From Myxococcales bacterium (lineage in GTDB: Bacteria; Myxococcota_A; Polyangia; Haliangiales; Haliangiaceae): a stretch of 64,000 nt of DNA. The notes below the pieces were generated by a model. That model ran no database searches. It saw only the letters and a program-made list of their open reading frames with translations, and was not told where the DNA came from. The translations under genes and the position numbers were made by a program. Location of the stretch: contig JAEUJY010000113.1 in the NCBI GenBank assembly GCA_016794525.1, forward strand, positions 124,001-188,000. Direction: 5' to 3'. Positions 46,642 to 58,181 of the stretch are shown here, piece by piece (positions within the stretch are counted from its first letter, which is position 1; the number at the start of each line of letters is the position of its first letter).

Positions 46642-47922
46642 TCACGACGGCGCCCGACACGCTCGCAGCGCCGCGACCATCAACGTCTCGAGGGTCGCGT
46701 CGCGGCCCACGTGGGCCCGGCCGCGGGTGACCGCAGCCGTCGCGATCGCGGCGGGGAAGCCGAGCTCGATCAACGTGGCGCGCACGGTCGCGTCGTCCGA
46801 TCGCGCCGGCCGGGGAGCGTCGAGGTCGCGGCGGTGCCCGTAGGGCGTGCCGTCGGGGTGGGTGACGTCGAACCCGCGGATCGCGTCCCCGGACATCCAC
46901 AGCGTGCCGCGATGCACCGCGTGGTGGTGGATCGAGCACATCGTCGCCAGCAACGGCGCGCCGTGACCGCCGCCCGCGGCGCGGGGCACGACGTGGTGCA
47001 CGTCGACGTGGCGCGAGTTGCGGCACCCGGGGACCACGCAGCGCCCATGATCGCGTCGCAACACGGCGCGGCGCGTCGCCGGAGGGATCGAGCGCGTCAC
47101 CGGCGCGGGTGACGCGCCATCCACGCGGCCCACGTGGGTCGCGTCGCAGCTCGCCTGCTCGAGCTCGGTCGCGCTGATCTCGATGGTCCGCCCGGCCGCG
47201 TCCATGAACGCCCGCTGACAATCCGGGCAGCGGGTGATCGCGATCTGATGCGGCGGCTGGTTGTGGACGACCTCCCCGTCGTCCTGGCCCACGTGGGCCG
47301 TCCCTGCCAGGTAGGCCCGACACAACGCGGCCTGGACCTCGTCGTCGGTCAGGGCGTGGCCGCAGCGCTCCTCCAGGTCGCGCCGGGCCGCCGCGAGCAG
47401 CCCGCTGGTCGCCGGCGAGAGCTCCATCCGCACGACCACGGTGCGCGCGTCCGGCGCCGGTGGCGTGTCGGGCCCGTCGCCCGGCCGCCGTCCCCGCACC
47501 GCGTCCTCGATCTCGCGCACGGTCCGGTTGGCCGCCGCGTCGAGCCACGCCTGCTCGGTCTCCGGCGTGGCGACCCGCGTCAGCTCGCGCACCGCGCTCC
47601 ACGGGAGCATCCCGAGTTGCAGCGCCGCGCGCGTCGCCGGCAGCCGCGGCAAGGCCTCGGCCACCCGCACCCGGTCGCGCGCCGTGTGCGGCGCGTAGCC
47701 GAGCGCGCGCTCGAGGTACTCGGCGAAGGTGGCGAAGCCCTGGTGCCGGTGCACCTCGGCCGCCAGCGCCCGCGTCAGCCAGTCGGCCTCCTCGACGTCG
47801 AGCGCGGCGCGCCGCGCGGCCAGCCGCCGTAGCGCCCGATCCGCCACCTGCCACTCCGCCTCGGCGACCGGCGCCACCGCCTCGTCGCCACCTTCCACCG
47901 CACCCGGTGCTCCGTCCAGCAT
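46642..47922 (-). CDS. HNH endonuclease (DUF222 family)
   Basis: A 426-residue protein with a DUF222-like N-terminal helical region (DWLTRALAAEVHRHQGF; AEALPRLPATRAALQLGMLPWSAVRELTRV) and a C-terminal HNH nuclease core: RRDHGRCVVPGCRN, HVDVHHVVPRAAGGGH, SIHHHAVHRG. The ATG at 47922 has GAGGAG at a good distance. The gene sits on the opposite strand between livK and livHMGF. Three in-frame copies of CCCACGTGGG encode its HVG tripeptides (46706, 47129, 47288). HNH/DUF222 proteins are often multicopy in high-GC genomes, and their role is unsettled. Confidence 0.9.
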   Translation of the reverse strand: MLDGAPGAVEGGDEAVAPVAEAEWQVADRALRRLAARRAALDVEEADWLTRALAAEVHRHQGFATFAEYLERALGYAPHTARDRVRVAEALPRLPATRAALQLGMLPWSAVRELTRVATPETEQAWLDAAANRTVREIEDAVRGRRPGDGPDTPPAPDARTVVVRMELSPATSGLLAAARRDLEERCGHALTDDEVQAALCRAYLAGTAHVGQDDGEVVHNQPPHQIAITRCPDCQRAFMDAAGRTIEISATELEQASCDATHVGRVDGASPAPVTRSIPPATRRAVLRRDHGRCVVPGCRNSRHVDVHHVVPRAAGGGHGAPLLATMCSIHHHAVHRGTLWMSGDAIRGFDVTHPDGTPYGHRRDLDAPRPARSDDATVRATLIELGFPAAIATAAVTRGRAHVGRDATLETLMVAALRACRAPS

Positions 47923-48025
47923 CGTCGATCTCCTCGCGCGTCGCGCGGCCGCACGTCGGCCGCCCAGCGCCGCGGACACAGCAAGCCGCGCGCCACCCGC
48001 AACTCCGCGCGATCAGGTGCCCGCG

Positions 48026-48080
48026 CTGTCCGGCTTCGTCCGGATCCCGGACGAATCCGGCCATTCCGGCCGGACACCGG
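48026..48080. repeat. Nested inverted repeats upstream of livH
   Basis: TTCGTCCGG (48035-48043) and CCGGACGAA (48047-48055) form a perfect 9-bp stem with loop ATC. They are enclosed by CTGTCCGG on the left and CCGGACAG on the right. The 307-bp gap between the HNH start (47922) and livH (48230) holds only this structure and a second TGTCCGGAC. It could be a termination, processing or regulator site; no gene is seen in the gap. Confidence 0.7.
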
Positions 48081-48229
48081 ACAGCCGCCGCTGTCCGGAC
48101 CCGTCCAGCCGCCGCCCGGGGCCGCCCGCCCGGCCCGCGCCCCGCGCGATCCCGGCCCAGCCGCTAGACGGCCGGAATCCGGTGACGATATAGAGACGCC
48201 ACCCCGGCGCAGCCCGCCGCCCCGCCCGC

Positions 48230-49150
48230 ATGACCAAGTTCGTCCAGCTCCTCCTGCAGACGCTCACGCTGGGCAGCCTGTACGCGCTGATCGCGCTCGG
48301 CTACACGCTGGTCTACGGCATCCTGCGGTTCATCAACTTCGCGCACTCGGACGTCGTCACGTTCGGCGCGTGGGTCGCGTTCGCGATCGCCGGCGCCCTG
48401 GGCTGGGCCGGCACCGGCTCGCCGGTGTTCGCGATGCCGGTCGTGATGATCCTGGCGATGGCGGCCTCCGCCGCGCTCGGCTTCACGATCGAACGCCTCG
48501 CCTACCGCCCGCTGCGCAAGGCGCCGCGCCTCAACGTCCTCATCACCGCCATCGGCGTCTCGCTCTTGCTCCAGAACGCCGGCCAGCTCCACGCGCTGTT
48601 CGGCAAGGACCCGGTCAAGATGCCGCGCTTGCTGTCCGAGGCGCCGCTGTTCAAGGTGGCGAGCGTCCAGGTGCCGTGGGTCGACGTCGCGCTGGTGGTC
48701 CTGACGGTCGCGCTGGTCATCGGGCTGCAGTGGCTGGTGTTCCGCACCAAGCTCGGCCAGGCCATGCGCGCCGTCTCGTGGAGCGAGCAGACCGCCGCGC
48801 TGATGGGCGTGCCGGTCGACAAGGTCGTGTCGATCACCTTCATGATCGGCTCGGCGCTGGCCGCCGCCGGCGGCGTGCTGTACGGCCTCAAGTACCGCCA
48901 GCTCAACCAGACCGCCGACGCGCTGTGGATGCTGCTCGGGCTCAAGGCGTTCGTCGCCGCCGTCGTCGGCGGCATCGGCAACGTCCGCGGCGCCGTCCTC
49001 GGCGCCGTCCTGATCGCGTTCATCGAGGTGTTCGGCGCCGGCTACGTCTCGTCGAAGCTGCCCGACCTGTTCGTCTTCGGCGTGCTGATCGTCATGCTGC
49101 TCTTCCGGCCGGCCGGCCTGCTCGGCACCGCCACCGTGGAGAAGGTATGA
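48230..49150 (+). CDS. livH: ABC transporter permease LivH-type
   Basis: A 306-residue inner-membrane permease, about eight helices: LLLQTLTLGSLYALIALGYTLVYGILRFINFAHSD in parts, the ERLAYRPLRKAPRLNVLITAIG loop and GGIGNVRGAVLGAVLIAF. All are LivH hallmarks. Its stop overlaps the ATG of livM by 4 bp (ATGA). First of four coupled genes importing branched-chain amino acids or similar amides, with LivK presumed the binding protein. Confidence 0.95.
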   Translation: MTKFVQLLLQTLTLGSLYALIALGYTLVYGILRFINFAHSDVVTFGAWVAFAIAGALGWAGTGSPVFAMPVVMILAMAASAALGFTIERLAYRPLRKAPRLNVLITAIGVSLLLQNAGQLHALFGKDPVKMPRLLSEAPLFKVASVQVPWVDVALVVLTVALVIGLQWLVFRTKLGQAMRAVSWSEQTAALMGVPVDKVVSITFMIGSALAAAGGVLYGLKYRQLNQTADALWMLLGLKAFVAAVVGGIGNVRGAVLGAVLIAFIEVFGAGYVSSKLPDLFVFGVLIVMLLFRPAGLLGTATVEKV

Positions 49151-50331
49151 GCGCCCGCGCCACGCCCGGCTTCGCCGGCGCCGCCGTCCGCTCGCTGTAC
49201 CCGATCGTCATCGGGTTCACGCTCGCGTACCTGATGCAGACCGTCGTCGCCGTCTCGATCGGCGACTACTACTCGAAGATCCTGATCGACATCGGCATCG
49301 CCATCGTGCTCGGCGTGTCGCTGGGCATCGTCAACGGCTACGCCGGCCAGTTCTCGCTCGGCCACGCCGGGTTCATGGCCGTCGGCGGCTACACCGCCGC
49401 CGCGATCGTCTACTACGGCTCGATCAAGCTGTTCGGCACCAAGGCCATCTACGGCGGCTCGCTCGGCCCCGGCGAGCTCTTGCTGTGCGCCGGCTGCGTC
49501 GCCGGCGGCGCGCTGGCGGCGGTCGCCGGCTGGCTGGTCGGCCAGCCCAGCCTGCGCCTGCGCGGCGACTACCTGGCGATCGTCACGCTCGGCTTCGGCG
49601 AGATCATCCGCGTGCTGATCAAGCAGACCGACGACGTCGTGCTGTCCGAGAAGAAGGTCGCCGCCGCGTCGTGGTGGTCGCTGATGGACAACCTCGGCGG
49701 CGGCTTCGGCTTCATCGGCGGCCCGCGCTACATCGACGCCAAGAACCCGTTCTGGGTCTGGCTGTTCGTCGTCGTCGTCTGCCTCGTCGCCTACCGGCTC
49801 AAGTACTCGAACCGCGGCCGCCAGCTCTTGGCCGTGCGCGAGAACGAGATCGCCGCCGAGGCGATGGGCATCAAGACCACCAAGGCCAAGGTCTCGGCGT
49901 TCATGACCTCGGCGTTCTTCGCCGGCATCGGCGGCGGCCTCTACGCCCACGAGCTCGGCAACAGCATGCGCCCCGCCGACCTCGGCTTCCAGAAGTCGAT
50001 CGACATCGTCATCATCGTCGTGCTCGGCGGCATGGGCTCGATCTCCGGCGCGGTCATCGCCGCCATCGCCGTCACGCTCCTGCCCGAGCTGTTCCGCTCG
50101 TTCGCCGAGTACCGGATGATCGCCTACGCGCTGGCGCTGATCATCGTCATGCTGCTGCGCCCGCAGGGCTTGCTGGGCTTGCAGGAGCTGTGGGAGGTCG
50201 AGTGGCGCGCGGTCGGCCGCAGCATCGTCACCGCGCCGGCCCGGCTGGCCCGCTGGATCGCCACCGCGCCGGCCCGCGCCCGCGCCGCGCTGCGGGCGGC
50301 CGCCGATCGTCGCCAGGAGGATCGGCCGTGA
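49147..50331 (+). CDS. livM: ABC transporter permease LivM-type
   Basis: A 394-residue permease. LivM hallmarks: [64 protein letters not shown] and [13 protein letters not shown]. The C-terminal 45 residues form an Arg/Ala-rich tail. The start lies in the livH stop. The open frame upstream is antiphase to livH and is ignored. It ends in a GTGA overlap with livG. Confidence 0.95.
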   Translation: MSARATPGFAGAAVRSLYPIVIGFTLAYLMQTVVAVSIGDYYSKILIDIGIAIVLGVSLGIVNGYAGQFSLGHAGFMAVGGYTAAAIVYYGSIKLFGTKAIYGGSLGPGELLLCAGCVAGGALAAVAGWLVGQPSLRLRGDYLAIVTLGFGEIIRVLIKQTDDVVLSEKKVAAASWWSLMDNLGGGFGFIGGPRYIDAKNPFWVWLFVVVVCLVAYRLKYSNRGRQLLAVRENEIAAEAMGIKTTKAKVSAFMTSAFFAGIGGGLYAHELGNSMRPADLGFQKSIDIVIIVVLGGMGSISGAVIAAIAVTLLPELFRSFAEYRMIAYALALIIVMLLRPQGLLGLQELWEVEWRAVGRSIVTAPARLARWIATAPARARAALRAAADRRQEDRP

Positions 50332-51154
50332 CCGCCGCCGCCGCGCCCGCCGCGGCGCCGCGGCCGGCGCTGGCCGCGGTGCGCCTGTCGAAGTCGTTCG
50401 GCGGCCTCAAGGCCGTCACCGATCTGTCGTTCGAGCTGCCGACGGGCGGGCTGCACGGCCTGATCGGCCCCAACGGCGCCGGCAAGACCACGGTCTTCAA
50501 CCTGCTGACCGGCGTCTACAAGCCCGACACCGGCGCGGTCCACGTCGGCGGCCAGCCGATGACCGGCAAGAAGCCGTCGGAGATCGCCCAGGCCGGCCTG
50601 GTCCGCACGTTCCAGAACATCCGGCTGTTCGGCGACCTGTCGGTCCTCGACAACGTCCGCATCGCCGCCGGCGTCCGCGCGCGCTCGGGCCTGTGGCGCA
50701 GCCTGCTGCGCACGCCGCTGTACCTGCGCGAGGAGGCCGAGATCCGCGAGCGCGCGCGGCACCTGCTCGACGTGCTCGGCATCGCCCACCGCGCCGACGA
50801 GATCGCCAAGAGCCTGCCGTACGGCGATCAGCGTCGGCTCGAGATCGCCCGCGCGCTGGCGACCCGGCCCACCGTGCTGCTCCTCGACGAGCCGGTCGCC
50901 GGCATGAACACCGGCGAGAAGAAGGCCATGCGCGGCCTGATCCAGTCGCTGCGCGCCCAGTTCGACGTGTCGATCCTGCTGATCGAGCACGACATGGGCC
51001 TGGTCATGGACATCTGCGAGCACATCACCGTGATCGATCACGGCGTGACGATCGCGCGCGGCGTGCCCGCCGAGATCCAGTCCGACCCGGCGGTGATCGA
51101 GGCGTACCTCGGCGTGCCCGACGAGCCGGCGCCGACCGCGGGAGAGATCGGCTC

Positions 51155-51158
<4 letters not shown>
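50328..51158 (+). CDS. livG: ABC transporter ATPase LivG-type
   Basis: A 276-residue ATPase: Walker [11 protein letters not shown]-loop [12 protein letters not shown], an altered signature [15 protein letters not shown] (LSGGQ-like in LivG), Walker B VLLLDEP and the H-loop IEHDM. The Ala-rich N-terminal stretch is normal for a GTG-started high-GC gene. The GTG overlaps the livM stop; its own stop overlaps the GTG of livF. Energises the LivHM channel. Confidence 0.95.
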
Positions 51159-51871
<713 letters not shown>

Positions 51872-51986
51872 CCGAGCGCCCGCGAGGCGATTCGCTGGGC
51901 CCACGCGGTACCTGCTGCGCGCGGCGCGCGGCGCATCCGGGCCAGCGCGCGCCCGTCGTCCCGGCGCCGCGGTGTACGATGGGCGG

Positions 51987-54395
<2,409 letters not shown>

Positions 54396-54405
54396 GGCGC
54401 GACGA

Positions 54406-54945
54406 TCAGCGCGCGCGGGGATGGCGCGCCAGCGCGGGCGGCAGGCGGTCGCGCAGCGCGCGCTTGGCGCGGTGGGTGCGCACCTTCACCGCCGCGGTCG
54501 ACACGCCCAGCGCGTCGGCGGCCTCGCGCTCGCTGCAGCCGTCGTAGTAGCGCAGCGCGAGGATCTCGCGGTACGGCGGCGCCAGCGTGGCGATCTGGTC
54601 GGCGACCGCGCGCGCGGTCTCGGCGTCGCTCACCGCCTCGATCGGCGTCGGGGGCGGCGCGGCCAGCGGCAGCTCGGCGTCGCGCTCGCAGGCCGCGGCG
54701 CGGCGGGTCAGCGAGCGCTCGCGGCGCAGGTGGCTGAGCGCGGCGGTGGTCGCGATGCGGTACAGCCACGTGCGGTAGCCGGCGTCGCCGCGGAAGCTGG
54801 CGCGGTGGCGGAACGCCTGCAGCAGCGCGTCCTGGGTGACGTCCTTCGCGGCGTCGGCGTCGCCGACGATGCGGCGGGCGATCGCCAGCACGAAGCGGCG
54901 GTCGTCGGCGAGCTGGGTAGCGTCGGGGGCGGTGGGGGCGGTCAT
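54406..54945 (-). CDS. ECF-type sigma-70 factor
   Basis: A 179-residue group IV sigma factor. Region 2 is FVLAIARRIVGDADAAKDVTQDALLQAFRHRASF (in parts), followed by YRTWLYRIATTAALSHLRRER. Region 4 is LAPPYREILALRYYDGCSEREAADALGVSTAAVKVRTHRAKRALRD. No anti-sigma gene is adjacent in frame; the RskA-like gene lies upstream behind a terminator. The ATG at 54945 (MTAPTAPD) is preferred to the one three codons earlier (54954). Target promoters unknown. Confidence 0.92.
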   Translation of the reverse strand: MTAPTAPDATQLADDRRFVLAIARRIVGDADAAKDVTQDALLQAFRHRASFRGDAGYRTWLYRIATTAALSHLRRERSLTRRAAACERDAELPLAAPPPTPIEAVSDAETARAVADQIATLAPPYREILALRYYDGCSEREAADALGVSTAAVKVRTHRAKRALRDRLPPALARHPRAR

Positions 54946-54990
54946 GCCCCCCATTCGCGGCGACCCCGCCGATCGGATGACCGCCGCGCG

Positions 54991-55020
54991 AAAAAAAGCG
55001 CGGGCCGGGTCGAGCCGCGC
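54991..55020 (-). terminator. Intrinsic terminator after the anti-sigma gene
   Basis: Read on the minus strand, GCGCGG (55020-55015) pairs with CCGCGC (55003-54998) across an 11-nt loop and is followed by seven T residues (54997-54991). It begins directly after the anti-sigma stop codon. This is the only T7 tract noticed in the window. It should separate the sigma/anti-sigma unit from the sigma gene at 54406-54945. Confidence 0.8.
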
Positions 55021-55824
55021 TCAGATCTTGATCTGGCTCTCGAGGACGACCTCGCCCGAGGCCAGCGCGAGCTGGAACGTCTCGGGCACGCCGTCGTTCA
55101 GCGTCAACGTCGGGATCGACACGATGGCCCGACCGCCATCGGCCACCAGCGTGCCGGCCGCGACCCGCTGGCCGCCGCGCACCAGCCAGACGCGGTAGCC
55201 GTCGGCGGGCGCGTCGACCGGGATGTTGGCGGCGACGACGTAGGCCTTCTTCACGCCGCGGTGGTAGATGGCGTTGGCGGCCAGCTCGTGGGCGGCCGGG
55301 CCGCGGCGATCGAGCGGGATCAGCTGGGTGCCCGGCAGCTCGAGCAGCGCGACCGCCTCGCCGGCGAGGATGTCCTTGGCCCGCAGCGCGTCGAGGTCGC
55401 GGCGGCAGCCGGCGAGGTCGGACTGCGCGCCGGCCACCGCGGCCAGCGACGCGTCGCGATCGCGCAGCTGGCCCACCAGGCGCGCCTCGCGGGTGCGGCG
55501 GGTGTCGCGGTCGAGCCACAGGAGCACCGCCGCCGCGACGGCGACCGCGGCCACCGCCCAGCCGAGCCAGGCGGGCGCGCCGCGCCGGGCGACCGGCCGC
55601 GGCGGCAGCGCCGCCTCGATCCGCGACCACACCTCGGGCGCCGGCGCCTCGGGCGGCAGCGCCGCGGCCAGGAGCGCCGCGCTGGCGAACGCGCGGCGGT
55701 GCGCGTCGCGGCAGGCCTGGCTGGGCGCGCCAGCGAGGTAGCGCTCCATCGCGGCGCGCTCGAGATCGGTCAGGCCGCCCAGCGCCCAGGCGTCGACCTT
55801 GTCGAGGAACTCGGCCTCGGTCAT
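55021..55824 (-). CDS. RskA-like transmembrane anti-sigma factor
   Basis: A 267-residue single-pass protein: N-terminal anti-sigma region (EAEFLDKVDAWALGGLTDLERAAMERYL, in parts), a membrane helix around 84-103 (WLGWAVAAVAVAAAVLLWL), and a periplasmic RskA-type beta domain (ILAGEAVALLELPGTQL, GYRVWLVRGGQRVAAG, ALASGEVVLESQIKI). The start overlaps the sigma stop by 4 bp (ATGA). It should hold the upstream sigma factor inactive until the periplasmic domain is cleaved or changed by a signal. Confidence 0.9.
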   Translation of the reverse strand: MTEAEFLDKVDAWALGGLTDLERAAMERYLAGAPSQACRDAHRRAFASAALLAAALPPEAPAPEVWSRIEAALPPRPVARRGAPAWLGWAVAAVAVAAAVLLWLDRDTRRTREARLVGQLRDRDASLAAVAGAQSDLAGCRRDLDALRAKDILAGEAVALLELPGTQLIPLDRRGPAAHELAANAIYHRGVKKAYVVAANIPVDAPADGYRVWLVRGGQRVAAGTLVADGGRAIVSIPTLTLNDGVPETFQLALASGEVVLESQIKI

Positions 55825-56411
55825 CGCCCCGCCTCCGGCGCCAGCTCGTCCAGGAGCGACCCCAGCCGCCCCATCGCCGCGCGCACGCGGCTCTTGAACG
55901 TGCCCAGCGCGGCGCCGAGGTGCGCGGCGGCCTCGCTCTGCGACATGCCCTCGAAGTACATCAGCTCGATCGCCTGGCGCTGCTCGGCCGGCAGCTCGGC
56001 GAGCGCGGCGGCGATCCGGGCCCGGGCCTGGCGCTGCTCGGCGGTCTCGTGCGGCGAGTCGGCGTCTGGCGCCTCGGGCGTCGGCGCCCCGGCGCCCGCG
56101 GTCGGGCGGGTGCCGCGGCGGCGGAGGCGGTCGATCGCGCGGCGGTGCCCGAGCATCGTCACCCAGGATACGACCGAGCCGCGGCTTGGATCGAAGGTAT
56201 GTGCACGGTGCCACACCTCGACGAAGGTCTCCTGGACCACGTCGTCGGCGTCGCTGGCGTTGCCGAGCGCCCGGGCCGCCACCGCGCGCACCCGCGGCCC
56301 GAGCCGGTCGTACAGCCGCCGCAGCGCCGTGGTGTCGCCGGCCGCGATCTCGCCGATGATCGCGGGGTCGACCTCGAACAGTCGGGCGATCAGCGCCAGC
56401 AGGAACGACAC
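55821..56411 (-). CDS. ECF sigma factor, SigK-like, paired with RskA-like anti-sigma
   Basis: The GTG at 56411 (VSFLLALIARLF) is the last start before region 2; the frame continues far upstream but without coding character. Region 2: LRRLYDRLGPRVRAVAARALGNASDADDVVQETFVEVWHRA, in parts. Region 4: LPAEQRQAIELMYFEGMSQSEAAAHLGAALGTFKSRVRAAMGRL, in parts. Both match SigK-type sigmas. Coupled to its anti-sigma gene, and divergent from a fasciclin lipoprotein gene 247 bp away, a probable target. Confidence 0.92.
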   Translation of the reverse strand: MSFLLALIARLFEVDPAIIGEIAAGDTTALRRLYDRLGPRVRAVAARALGNASDADDVVQETFVEVWHRAHTFDPSRGSVVSWVTMLGHRRAIDRLRRRGTRPTAGAGAPTPEAPDADSPHETAEQRQARARIAAALAELPAEQRQAIELMYFEGMSQSEAAAHLGAALGTFKSRVRAAMGRLGSLLDELAPEAGR

Positions 56412-56658
56412 GGACTCTGCGTAGCCTGACCGCCGCGGTCGCGCAAGCGCCCGATCCCAGCGCGTGATGATCGAAGACGTCGGCACCAGCGTGGCTTGGA
56501 CGCGCGCGGCCCGCGATCGGTTGCGACGCGCGCGCGATCGCGGTCGCGCGTAACCCCGACGCCGCGGACGGACTCCAAGGCGCCGTTCGACCGGGACGTG
56601 CATCGGCCGCGGCGCTCCGTGGCCGCCGGCCCGGCCCCACCTTCGCCTAGGAGACGTC

Positions 56659-57636
56659 ATGAAAGCCCTCGCCCTGACCACGCTCGCGCTGTGCTCGCTC
56701 GCCGCCTGCGGCGACTCCGAAGATCCGATCGATCCGCCCGCCGGGCCGGTGTCGATCGTCGCCACCGCCCAGGCCACGCCGTCGCTGTCGACGCTGGTGG
56801 CCGCGGTCGAGTTCGCCTCGAACGACGGCGATCTGGTCTCGCTCTTGTCGCAGCCCGGCGACCTCACGGTGTTCGCGCCGTCGAACGCCGCGTTCGACGC
56901 GCTGGCCGTCGAGCTCACCGGCAACGCCGGCGCCACCGGCGCCGACCTGCTCACCGCCGCCAACAAGCCGCTGCTCCGCCAGGTCCTGACCTACCACGTG
57001 CTGCCGTCGCGGGTCGCGTCCGCGGCGATCCCGTTCGGCATGCCGATCACGACCGCCGAGGGCAGCATCTTCAAGATCGAGCCGGGCACGCCGCCGGTGA
57101 TCACCGACGGCCGCAACCGCACCGCGCAGATCACCGCGGTCGACGTCGCCGCGACCAACGGCGTGATCCACCTGATCGACAAGGTGATCTTGCCGGCCGA
57201 CCGCGACATCGTCGAGACCGCCCAGGCGCTGGCGGCGGGCAGCCCCGGTGAGTTCACGATCCTGGTCGAGGCCGTGGTGGCGGCGAACCTCGCCGGCACG
57301 CTGGCCGGGACCGGCCCGTTCACCGTGTTCGCGCCGACCGACGCCGCGTTCGCCGCGCTGCTCGCCGAGCTGAACGTCACCAAGGCGCAGCTGCTCGCCG
57401 ACACCGCGCTCCTGACCCGGGTGCTGACCTACCACGTCGTGCCGAGCCGCGTGCTCGCGGCGCAGGTGCCGGTCGACACCGCGATATCGACGGTCGAGAC
57501 CGGCACGTTCACCGTCGACGGCGACCTGCGCATCACCGACGAGCGCGGCCGCAGCGCTGGCATCGTCGGCACCGACGTGTTCGCCACCAACGGCGTGATC
57601 CACGTGATCGACCGCGTCATCCTCCCCGGGGCGTGA
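56659..57636 (+). CDS. Fasciclin (FAS1) lipoprotein, two domains
   Basis: Lipobox SLAAC, then two FAS1 domains. Domain 1 (about 38-178) shows TVFAPSNAAFDAL, LTYHVLPSRV and ATNGVIHLIDKVILP. Domain 2 (about 185-325) shows TVFAPTDAAFAALL, LTYHVVPSRVL and ATNGVIHVIDRVILPGA. FAS1 proteins mediate adhesion. An AGGAG site stands 6 nt before the ATG. In mycobacteria, fasciclin proteins MPT70/MPT83 are SigK targets; the divergent SigK/RskA-like pair here suggests the same wiring. Confidence 0.95.
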   Translation: MKALALTTLALCSLAACGDSEDPIDPPAGPVSIVATAQATPSLSTLVAAVEFASNDGDLVSLLSQPGDLTVFAPSNAAFDALAVELTGNAGATGADLLTAANKPLLRQVLTYHVLPSRVASAAIPFGMPITTAEGSIFKIEPGTPPVITDGRNRTAQITAVDVAATNGVIHLIDKVILPADRDIVETAQALAAGSPGEFTILVEAVVAANLAGTLAGTGPFTVFAPTDAAFAALLAELNVTKAQLLADTALLTRVLTYHVVPSRVLAAQVPVDTAISTVETGTFTVDGDLRITDERGRSAGIVGTDVFATNGVIHVIDRVILPGA

Positions 57637-57654
57637 GCCGCGCCGCGGGCGCGC

Positions 57655-58110
57655 TCACGTCGCGACGTCGACCAGCGTGGGCGCGAGCACCCGCACCACG
57701 TCGGCGCCGCTGATCGCCACCAGGAAGCCGCGCTGGCCGCCGTTGATGTACAGCGTCGGCAGCGCGGCGATGGTGCGTTCGCAGTAGACCGGCATCCTGG
57801 TGCGCAGCCCGAACGGCGACGTGCCGCCGACCTGGTAGCCCGAGTGCTTGTCGGCCACCGCCGGCGCGCACGGCGCGGTGCTCTTGCAGCCGATCTGCCG
57901 CGCCAGGTTCTTGGCCGACACCTCGCGGTCGCCGTGCATCAGCACGCACAGCGGGCGCTTGCGCTCGTCCTCGAAGATCAGCGTCTTGATCACGAGGTGC
58001 TCGTCGACGCCGAGGTGACGGGCCGAGGCCGCGGTGCCGCCGTGGGCCTCCCACGGGTACTGGTGCGGGACGAACGCGACGTCGGCCGCGCGCAGGGCGC
58101 GGATCGCCAT
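57655..58110 (-). CDS. ybaK: YbaK/EbsC-type aminoacyl-tRNA deacylase
   Basis: A 151-residue trans-editing enzyme that removes wrong amino acids from tRNA (Cys-tRNAPro in E. coli). Family blocks: EAHGGTAASARHLGVDEHLVIKTLIF, in parts, LMHGDREVSAKNLAR, and QVGGTSPFG near the catalytic pocket; YINGGQRGFLVAISGADVV ends the fold. The ATG at 58110 is used; the frame extends to 58191 into the divergent CDF gene. The tRNA specificity cannot be read reliably. Confidence 0.9.
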   Translation of the reverse strand: MAIRALRAADVAFVPHQYPWEAHGGTAASARHLGVDEHLVIKTLIFEDERKRPLCVLMHGDREVSAKNLARQIGCKSTAPCAPAVADKHSGYQVGGTSPFGLRTRMPVYCERTIAALPTLYINGGQRGFLVAISGADVVRVLAPTLVDVAT

Positions 58111-58181
58111 GGTGACGGGATGACCGGGAGCCACGCGGGGATGGTAGCGCCAGGGCGCCGCGGGCGCGTTACACTGGCGGC

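Noticed and set aside
45410-48064. 884-residue minus-strand frame through livK and the HNH gene
   Set aside because: Antisense to livK and in another frame of the HNH gene; no signal or domain.
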